From Curtobacterium sp. UCD-KPL2560 (GTDB lineage Bacteria > Actinomycetota > Actinomycetes > Actinomycetales > Microbacteriaceae): a DNA stretch of 37,374 nt. The first letter of the stretch is position 1. The number at the start of each line of letters is the position of its first letter. The stretch is from NCBI RefSeq assembly GCF_001705035.1, contig NZ_MCIG01000022.1:1-37374 (forward strand), given 5' to 3'. The notes beneath the pieces were generated by a model. That model worked only from the letters and a program-made list of their open reading frames with translations. It was not told where the DNA came from and made no database searches. Position numbers and translations under genes: made by a program. Shown here piece by piece: positions 31,963-37,374 of this stretch.

Positions 31963-32372
31963 CCGAGCAGCACGTGGCGTTCGAGGTGCCGGCCGTCGCC
32001 GCGTCCCTCGACGAGGTGCAGGACCGATTCGCCGCGTGGTGGGAGACGCTCGACGTCGACGACGCCCGACTGCGCTTCTCACTCGAGACCGCGCTCGCCG
32101 AGGTCGCCGCGAACATCGTCGAGCACACCCGCCGCGCCGACCGCGAGGCCGGTCGGCGGTACAGCGTCGAGCTCCGCGCGACCGACCGCGAGCTGATCGC
32201 CGTACTGTCCGACAACGGACTGCCGGTGGACATCGACCTGTCCGCCGTGACGATGGCCGAGGTCGACGCGGAGAGCGGACGCGGGCTCGCCCTGGCGATC
32301 GCAGCCCTCGACCGGCTCGACCACGAGCACGCGGGTGGGCACAACATCTGGACGCTCGCGTGCAACCGGTGA
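31959..32372 (+). CDS. RsbW-like ATP-binding protein (anti-sigma/HATPase_c type)
   Basis: This 137-residue GHKL ATPase resembles the anti-sigma serine kinases RsbW/SpoIIAB. The N box is E48xxxN52 (LAEVAANIVEHT), G1 is DNG (85-87) in VLSDNGLPVD, and G2 is GRGLALAI (107-114). It has no transmembrane or receiver part. The GTG at 31959 overlaps the glycosyltransferase stop (GTGA) and has AGGAGG upstream; its own stop overlaps the start of the OpgC gene in the same way. No STAS antagonist, sigma factor or PP2C phosphatase gene is nearby, so partners must be elsewhere, or it acts directly on the polysaccharide machinery. That role is open. Confidence 0.88.
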   Translation: MTEQHVAFEVPAVAASLDEVQDRFAAWWETLDVDDARLRFSLETALAEVAANIVEHTRRADREAGRRYSVELRATDRELIAVLSDNGLPVDIDLSAVTMAEVDAESGRGLALAIAALDRLDHEHAGGHNIWTLACNR

Positions 32373-35071
32373 GGGGCGTCCTGGCCAAGGCCGTCGCGCT
32401 CCTCGTCGTCAGCGGCACGCTCCTGCTCGGCGTCGGCGTCCCCGCGACGGCCGCGACCGCCGCCGGCGTGCCCGCGACCACGACCGCGGCCGGCGTGCCC
32501 GCGACCACGACCGCCGCCGGCGTGCCTCCGACCACGACCGCCGCCGGCGCGACCGCGGCGACCTCGTCCCCGGACGCAACGTCGTCCCCGGCACCGACGT
32601 CCTCGACCGCACCGACGTCGGGCGCGACCGCACCCGGGACGGCGACCAGCGCCTCCCGGACGGGTGCCGGCCTGCTGCCTGCCGACGGCCGGGCCTGGTA
32701 CGGACCCGACCTGGACTGGGGGGCCGACGCGCCGGACGGCTACGCCGGCCGCCTCGGCGCGACCCCGTCGATGTACGGGGTCGAGCTCGACTACCCGTTC
32801 GACCGCACCGCCCGCGAGCAGTACGACCGCGCCAGCGGTGCCGCCGCGGCGCAGGGCGCCGTGCTCGTCGTGACCCTGACGCCGACGCAGTCGCTCGCGT
32901 CCCTGACCCGCGACGACGCCCGTGCGGCCGAGAAGCTGTTCGCGCAGTCGCACGAGCAGTACGACACCCAGGTGCTCGTCCGCTTCGCCCCGCAGATGAA
33001 CGGCACGTGGGTCCGGTGGGGCCAGCAGCCGACCGCGTACGTCAGCGCCTTCCGGACGCTCGCCGGGGTCGTCCACCGGGGCGACTCCGACGCGGCCATG
33101 GTGTGGTCGCCCTCGTACGGGGCGGGCTACCCGTTCGGCGAGTCCGCCGGTCGGCTCGAGGACCTCTCGGCCGTCGACGTGGCCAAGGCCGACACGAACG
33201 GCGACGGCAAACTCGACGCAGCGGACGACCCGTACGGCCCCTACTGGCCCGGCGCGGGGAGCGTCGACTGGGTCGGGCTGTCGATGTTCTTCTTCGGCAA
33301 GGGCAAGTCCACCGAGGCCGCCGGACGCGACGTCCCGCTCACCACGAACGAGGCGCCGACCGCCGGCGAGGTCGAGGCCCGCTTCGACGAGACCTGGGGC
33401 TACCAGCAGCCGCAGACCGAGGGCACCTTCACCGAGCGCTTCGCCACGGGCGAGGACCGCCCGATGCTGCTCGACACCGGGGCGCTGTACGACCACTCGC
33501 TGAAGGGCGCCAGCCAGCTCGAGGTCAAGCAGACCTGGTGGCGGCAGGTGTTCGCCGCCGTGCAGGACCGCCCGGATGTGCGCGGCGTCACGTTCCTCGA
33601 GACGAACCGTCGCGAGCCCGAGGCCGGCAACCGGGTCGCCGACTGGCGTGACACCGCGGTGCCGGGCGTCGCGGGGTCGTTCCGCACCGACCTGCAGGCG
33701 ACCGACCGCTTCGAGGGCGGCCCCGTCACCGACCGGGTCACGCCGCAGGACGGCGCGGCCGCGATCAGCCAGGAGTACGAGACCGGCGGCGACCAGATGG
33801 CGTGGATCGTCTGGTTGTCGGCCGGTCTGGCCGCGGTGTTCCTGCTCAGCGGGCTCGTCGGCCGACTGCTGCCGAGCTGGCGCTACCCCGACGACGGCAA
33901 GCCCGGACGCGACCTGCGGCTCGACCTGTTCCGCGGCTTCATCATCCTCGCCGTGGTGATCACGCACATCGAGATCGGCGGACCGTACTCGTACATCACG
34001 CTGCACGCCACGGGTGCGATCACCGGCGCCGAGATGTTCGTGTTCCTGTCCGGCATGGTCCTCGGCATGACCTACCCGTTCGCGATCAAGAAGTTCGGCG
34101 AGTGGGTCGCAGCGGTCGGCGCGTGGAAGCGTGCCCGCAAGCAGTACCTCGTCACGCTCGGTGTGATCCTGGTCGTCTTCGCGATGAGCTTCGTGCCGTT
34201 CCTGAACACCGACGCGATCACGACCTTCACCGACCGGGGCACCGGAACCGGGGGCGTCGGGGCCGAGGGGCGCGTGTACGACCTGTACCCGAACGCCATG
34301 CAGCTGTTGGCGTACCCGCCGCCCTGGTTCGCGATCAAGCAGTTCCTGCTGCTCGAGATGGGGCCGTGGCCGTTCAACATCATGGGTCTGTTCGTGGTGC
34401 TGAGTCTGTTCATCCCGGTGTTCATGTGGGTGATCCGGCGCGGCTTCTGGTGGGCGCTCCTCCTCGTCAGCTGGGGTGTCTACGTCTTCCAGGCGCTCAA
34501 CCCCGAGTTCCGTCCCCTGAACTCGCAGTTCGAGGCCGTCTTCCCGCTCCTCACCTGGCAGGTCGTGTTCACGCACGGCCTGGTGCTCGGCTACTACCGC
34601 CGGCAGGTGATCGGCGCGCTGACCGGCCGGCTCGGCAAGGTGCTCATCGGCGTCGGGATCACCGGGTACGCGCTGTTCCTGGTGTACGTCTGGGCCGGGA
34701 ACCAGTTCGGCTTCACCCCCGCACCGTTCCCCGCGACGATGTACGACCAGCTCTACAACACGGCCTACCAGCGCGTCGACCTGCAGTGGGGCCGACTCGT
34801 CGACATCGCGTTCTTCGCGATCGTGTCGTACGCGATCCTCACGGTGTTCTGGAAGCCGATCGCCGCGGTGATCGGCTGGCTGTGGATCCCGATCGGGCAG
34901 GCGAGCCTCTACGTGTTCGTGTGGCAGGTGTTCTTCGCGCTGGCGATCGCGTCGATCCCGGGCGTGGACTGGTTCAACGGCTGGATCGGGTTCGCGGCCC
35001 ACACGGTGCTGATCCTGCTGGTCTGGTACATGATCCGGAAGAAGTTCCTGTTCTCGATCATCCCGCGCTGA
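32369..35071 (+). CDS. GH26-like domain fused to OpgC acyltransferase
   Basis: This 900-residue exported membrane protein begins at GTG 32369 (GTGA overlap with the preceding stop), with a signal peptide (AKAVALLVVSGTLLLGVGVPATA) and a Thr/Ala/Pro-rich linker with three nine-residue repeats. Residues about 110-440 resemble a GH26 beta-mannanase/glucanase barrel (VRFAPQMNGTWVRWG, AMVWSPSYG, RPMLLDTGA). The acid/base Glu of HEMNG is Gln209 and the nucleophile position is Asp369, so activity is uncertain. An EF-hand-like loop (D275-N277-D279-D283-D286) lies inside. From about residue 490 comes an OpgC domain (LRLDLFRGFIILAVVITHIE, EMFVFLSGMVLGMTYPF) with about ten membrane helices, predicted to transfer acyl groups to an exported glucan. 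Confidence 0.9.
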   Translation: MRGVLAKAVALLVVSGTLLLGVGVPATAATAAGVPATTTAAGVPATTTAAGVPPTTTAAGATAATSSPDATSSPAPTSSTAPTSGATAPGTATSASRTGAGLLPADGRAWYGPDLDWGADAPDGYAGRLGATPSMYGVELDYPFDRTAREQYDRASGAAAAQGAVLVVTLTPTQSLASLTRDDARAAEKLFAQSHEQYDTQVLVRFAPQMNGTWVRWGQQPTAYVSAFRTLAGVVHRGDSDAAMVWSPSYGAGYPFGESAGRLEDLSAVDVAKADTNGDGKLDAADDPYGPYWPGAGSVDWVGLSMFFFGKGKSTEAAGRDVPLTTNEAPTAGEVEARFDETWGYQQPQTEGTFTERFATGEDRPMLLDTGALYDHSLKGASQLEVKQTWWRQVFAAVQDRPDVRGVTFLETNRREPEAGNRVADWRDTAVPGVAGSFRTDLQATDRFEGGPVTDRVTPQDGAAAISQEYETGGDQMAWIVWLSAGLAAVFLLSGLVGRLLPSWRYPDDGKPGRDLRLDLFRGFIILAVVITHIEIGGPYSYITLHATGAITGAEMFVFLSGMVLGMTYPFAIKKFGEWVAAVGAWKRARKQYLVTLGVILVVFAMSFVPFLNTDAITTFTDRGTGTGGVGAEGRVYDLYPNAMQLLAYPPPWFAIKQFLLLEMGPWPFNIMGLFVVLSLFIPVFMWVIRRGFWWALLLVSWGVYVFQALNPEFRPLNSQFEAVFPLLTWQVVFTHGLVLGYYRRQVIGALTGRLGKVLIGVGITGYALFLVYVWAGNQFGFTPAPFPATMYDQLYNTAYQRVDLQWGRLVDIAFFAIVSYAILTVFWKPIAAVIGWLWIPIGQASLYVFVWQVFFALAIASIPGVDWFNGWIGFAAHTVLILLVWYMIRKKFLFSIIPR
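32459..32539 (+). repeat. 27-bp coding tandem repeat, three units
   Basis: Three consecutive 27-base units encode AAGVPATTT, AAGVPATTT and AAGVPPTTT in the linker after the signal peptide of the OpgC fusion. Copy number may vary without frame change. Confidence 0.85.
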
Positions 35072-35106
35072 GCGACGGTCGGCGCCGGGTCCCGGTCAGC
35101 GCCGCG

Positions 35107-35183
35107 CCGCGGTGTGCGCCGTGCCGCGGTGTGCGCCGTGCCGCGGTGTGCGGTGCGTCCGGTGGGCGGTGCGTCCGGTGGGC
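35107..35183. repeat. Two adjacent short tandem repeats
   Basis: CCGCGGTGTGCGCCGTG (17 bases) occurs twice fully and once in part at 35107-35151; GGTGCGTCCGGTGGGC (16 bases) occurs twice at 35152-35183. Both lie in the convergent gap after the OpgC gene, immediately before hairpin copy F. No coding or regulatory role is seen. Confidence 0.8.
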
Positions 35184-35206
35184 GCGGTCGCCGGACGGGC
35201 GGGGAG

Positions 35207-35252
35207 ACGGACGGGAGGCGCGGTGCCGGCTGGCACCGCGCCTCCCGTCCGT
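35207..35252. terminator. REP-like hairpin, copy F (perfect 21-bp stem)
   Basis: Arms 35207-35227 and 35232-35252 are perfectly complementary over 21 bases with a GGCT loop; the core is GGACGGGAGGCGCGG. It sits in the convergent gap between the OpgC and Gfo/Idh/MocA genes and is the best-formed member of the family, a strong candidate bidirectional terminator. Confidence 0.8.
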
Positions 35253-35273
35253 GGGGTGGTCGCGTGGACCGCG

Positions 35274-36389
35274 TCAGGCGAGCGCGCCGCTGTCGGTCGC
35301 GAGCGCCTGCCGGACCGGTCCCCACGCGGCGAGCCGCTCGCGGACCGCCTCGTCCCGCTCGTCCGCGATCGCGGTTGCGTGCGCCCGCTCCAGGACCTCG
35401 TCGATCACGACCCGCTGCCCGGAGCGCGCCGACGCGATCGCCGCGTCGACCATGACCAGGCTCATGACGTTGCCGTGCACCTCGCCGTCGGGCCGGCTGC
35501 CGGTGTGCACCGCGCGGACGAAGGACGCGAGCGCGCCGGCGATCTCGGTCCCGACGCCCGGTGCGGGCTCGGGCGTGCCCGGAGACCCGTCGACCACGCT
35601 CGACGGGTCGTGGTCGCCGTCCCAGGCCGCCGAGCCGGTCGCGCCCGTGGCACGCCAGTCGCCGTTCCACGAGGTCTCGTCGCCCGGCGCGCACCACGAG
35701 CCGTCGTACACGTAGCGGGCGTCGTCCTCGAACGTGAAGACGGCCGCGGCGTTCGCGTGCCCGCGGTACCAGGACCACGACGGGTTCCACGAGTCGCACG
35801 TCACCGACACCGGCTCCCGCTCGAGCACGTACCGGGCGGAGTCGAACGCGTGGATCGCCATGTCGAGGAGCAGGACGTCGTCCATCTCCTCGCGGAAGCC
35901 GCCGAAGTGCGGCGCCTTCGCGAACCGGGTGTTCAGGCTCCCGACGCCGCCGAGCGCGCGGACGTGCTGCCGGAAGGCGACGAGCTGGTCGTTGTACCGA
36001 CGCGACTGCGACACCATGAACAGCTGCCCGGTGACCTCGGCGGCGGCCGCCAGGGAGAGCGCCTCGGCGACGGTCTGCGCGGCCGGCTTCTCGCCGAGCA
36101 CCGGCAGGCCCGCGTGCAGGGCGTCCATCGTGACCGGGTGGTGCGCGACCGGCACCGTGATGTCGAGGACCGCCTCGGCGCCGGTCTCGGCGAGCAGGGC
36201 CGTCAGGTCCCTGCCGACCGGGATGGCCGGCGCCCCGGCGAGCTCGGCCCCGGCGCGGGCGGCGTCGAGGTCGAGGTCGACGACCCCGACGAGCTCGACG
36301 TCGGGGTCCGCGGCGACCGTCGCGAGCCAGGCGCGCCCCATGCCGCCGGCGCCGACCTGGACGACCCGCAGCGGGGCGTGGTCGGTCAT
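35274..36389 (-). CDS. Gfo/Idh/MocA-family oxidoreductase
   Basis: This 371-residue NAD(P)-dependent sugar or polyol dehydrogenase has a Rossmann domain beginning RVVQVGAGGMGRAW (GAGGMG, 13-18), the family EKP motif (LGEKPAAQ, Lys101), and a C-terminal substrate domain with DMAIHAFD carrying the His/Asp pair typical of the family's active site. The ATG at 36389 overlaps the stop of the ThuA-like gene (ATGA), so the two are translationally coupled. ThuA plus Gfo/Idh/MocA pairs are known in trehalose and related disaccharide catabolism through 3-keto intermediates; the substrate here is not shown by sequence. It ends before hairpin copy F. Confidence 0.93.
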   Translation of the reverse strand: MTDHAPLRVVQVGAGGMGRAWLATVAADPDVELVGVVDLDLDAARAGAELAGAPAIPVGRDLTALLAETGAEAVLDITVPVAHHPVTMDALHAGLPVLGEKPAAQTVAEALSLAAAAEVTGQLFMVSQSRRYNDQLVAFRQHVRALGGVGSLNTRFAKAPHFGGFREEMDDVLLLDMAIHAFDSARYVLEREPVSVTCDSWNPSWSWYRGHANAAAVFTFEDDARYVYDGSWCAPGDETSWNGDWRATGATGSAAWDGDHDPSSVVDGSPGTPEPAPGVGTEIAGALASFVRAVHTGSRPDGEVHGNVMSLVMVDAAIASARSGQRVVIDEVLERAHATAIADERDEAVRERLAAWGPVRQALATDSGALA

Positions 36390-37291
36390 GCGCGGGCCCC
36401 GGCTCCGTGCTGGGCGGTGTCCGCCTGGACGGCTGTGGGTGCGATCTCCGCCGGGGAGTCTGTGGGGGCGCTGTCCGCCGGGGAGTCTGTGGGGGCGCTG
36501 TCCGCCGGGGCTTCGTCCTCGGGGGCGTCGTCGAACGGGCCGCGGTAGTGCTGGCCGTCGAAGTACTCGCCGAGGTCGTACCGGCGGAGCGTCGGCAGCT
36601 CCCGCTCGCGCTCGGGCCGGGCCCACTCGGCGGCGTTCGCGATGACACGGCGGACGTCCGGGTGGTGGTACACAGGGAAGTCCTGGTCGCCCGGGGAGAA
36701 GTAGAAGATCTTCCCGAAGCCGCGGCGGTAGGTCATGCCGCTCCGGAACACCTCGCCGCCGGTGAAGCCCGAGATGAACACGAGCTCGTCGGGCGCGGGG
36801 ACGTCGAAGTACTCGCCGTACATCTCCTGCTCGGGGATGACGATCGGGTTCGGGACACCGCGCGTGATCGGGTGCTGCGGGTTCACGGTCCAGACGAGTT
36901 CCTGGTCGTGCTCGCTGCGCCACCGGAGCGTGCAGGTCGTGCCCATGAGCTTGCCGAAGATCTTCGACCAGTGGCCGGAGTGCAGCACCACGAGACCCAT
37001 GCCGGACAGGACGTGCTTGTGGACGCGGTCGACCACGGCGTCGTCGACGTCGGCGTGCGCGGCGTGCCCCCACCAGGTCAGGACGTCGGTCTCGGCGAGG
37101 ACGGCGTCGGTCAGGCCGTGCTCGGGCTCCTGCATGGTCGCGGTGCGGACGACGGCCTCGGGCAGGTGCTCGCGGATGCCGTCGGCGATCGCGCCGTGCA
37201 TGCCGTCCGGGTACCGCTCGGCGACGTGCTGCTCGACCTGCTCGTGGACGTTCTCGCCCCAGACGGTGATGCGCAGCGGGGTGGTGGTCAT
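36386..37291 (-). CDS. ThuA-domain (trehalose-utilisation-like) protein
   Basis: This 301-residue protein has a class-I glutamine-amidotransferase-like ThuA fold: PLRITVWGENVHEQ at the start, TDVLTWWGHAAHADVDD, GLVVLHSGHWSK, and VFISGFTGGEVFRSGMTYRRGFGKIFYFSPGDQDFPVYHHP in reading order. Members take part in sugar catabolism beside Gfo/Idh/MocA dehydrogenases, as here, where it overlaps one by four bases (ATGA). After about residue 245 an acidic, Pro/Ser-rich tail contains DSPADSAPT repeats encoded by 27-base tandem units (36447-36510), a dispensable-looking extension. The ATG at 37291 has AGGAAGG upstream. Its promoter region is cut by the window end. Confidence 0.93.
   Translation of the reverse strand: MTTTPLRITVWGENVHEQVEQHVAERYPDGMHGAIADGIREHLPEAVVRTATMQEPEHGLTDAVLAETDVLTWWGHAAHADVDDAVVDRVHKHVLSGMGLVVLHSGHWSKIFGKLMGTTCTLRWRSEHDQELVWTVNPQHPITRGVPNPIVIPEQEMYGEYFDVPAPDELVFISGFTGGEVFRSGMTYRRGFGKIFYFSPGDQDFPVYHHPDVRRVIANAAEWARPERERELPTLRRYDLGEYFDGQHYRGPFDDAPEDEAPADSAPTDSPADSAPTDSPAEIAPTAVQADTAQHGAGARA
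36447..36510 (-). repeat. 27-bp coding tandem repeat in the ThuA tail
   Basis: About 2.4 copies of a 27-base unit encode the nine-residue DSPADSAPT-type repeats near the C-terminus of the ThuA-like protein. The period is a multiple of three, so copy changes keep the frame. Confidence 0.8.
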
Positions 37292-37374
37292 GGTGTGGGC
37301 CTTCCTGACTGAGGCGACGCGGGTGCGTCGGAGTGTGCGGTCGCGGTGCGACGGGTGCCGGGCGGGCCGGTCGC

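Noticed and set aside
31868..35002. 1044-aa minus-strand open frame opposite the ATPase and OpgC genes
   Set aside because: Shadow frame made of Arg/Asp/Val-rich sequence; the plus strand holds coupled genes with clear motifs.
35107..35183. Coding sequence in the Cys/Ala/Val-rich frames after the OpgC gene
   Set aside because: The frames come from the short tandem repeats and lack starts or ribosome-binding sites.

Overview
The window is GC-rich (about three quarters G+C in the 60-base stretches I counted), with many GTG and TTG starts, GTGA/ATGA gene overlaps and several likely leaderless genes. This points to an actinobacterium, most likely Microbacteriaceae and possibly Curtobacterium-like. 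That placement is inference from style and gene content; no rRNA or other marker gene is present.

Layout. 1-5.8 kb: a secreted multidomain GH81 endo-1,3-beta-glucanase followed by a tandem hairpin array. 5.8-11.2 kb: an exopolysaccharide-type regulatory cluster. A small orphan protein and an OmpR-type response regulator face a three-gene minus-strand set: histidine kinase, membrane protein with a degenerate GGDEF-like domain, and a membrane family-2 glycosyltransferase. 11.3-16.6 kb: MTA/SAH nucleosidase, a 32-residue membrane peptide, Kup potassium transporter, a DUF808 membrane protein and small hypotheticals. 16.57-19.9 kb: a sharply GC-poorer island (about 50%) with two overlapping genes, a DUF262 protein whose C-terminal DUF1524/HNH region looks inactivated and a two-TM protein with a possible GAF-like domain. 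This is the best candidate for an undescribed, perhaps defensive, system.

19.9-24 kb: VOC protein, TetR regulator, DHA2 drug exporter and divergent MarR regulator with a clear operator. 24.2-27.3 kb: a DEAD-box RNA helicase and a BLUF-TetR fusion, a photoreceptor-type transcription factor in which the usual flavin-contacting Gln is Gly. 27.4-29.8 kb: DUF1772 protein, NAD-dependent epimerase-like protein and a TetR regulator with three near-identical palindromic operators. 29.9-35.1 kb: a tightly coupled operon of a cellulose-synthase-like glycosyltransferase, an RsbW-like ATPase, and a GH26-like domain fused to an OpgC acyltransferase. 35.3-37.3 kb: a ThuA / Gfo-Idh-MocA sugar-catabolism pair.

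Themes. Two membrane glycosyltransferase systems, an acyltransferase and a beta-1,3-glucanase suggest cell-surface or extracellular glucan metabolism under two-component and possibly nucleotide-type control. A family of GGACGGGAGGC...GCCTCCCGTCC hairpins recurs at gene ends through the window and probably serves as bidirectional terminators or REP-like elements.
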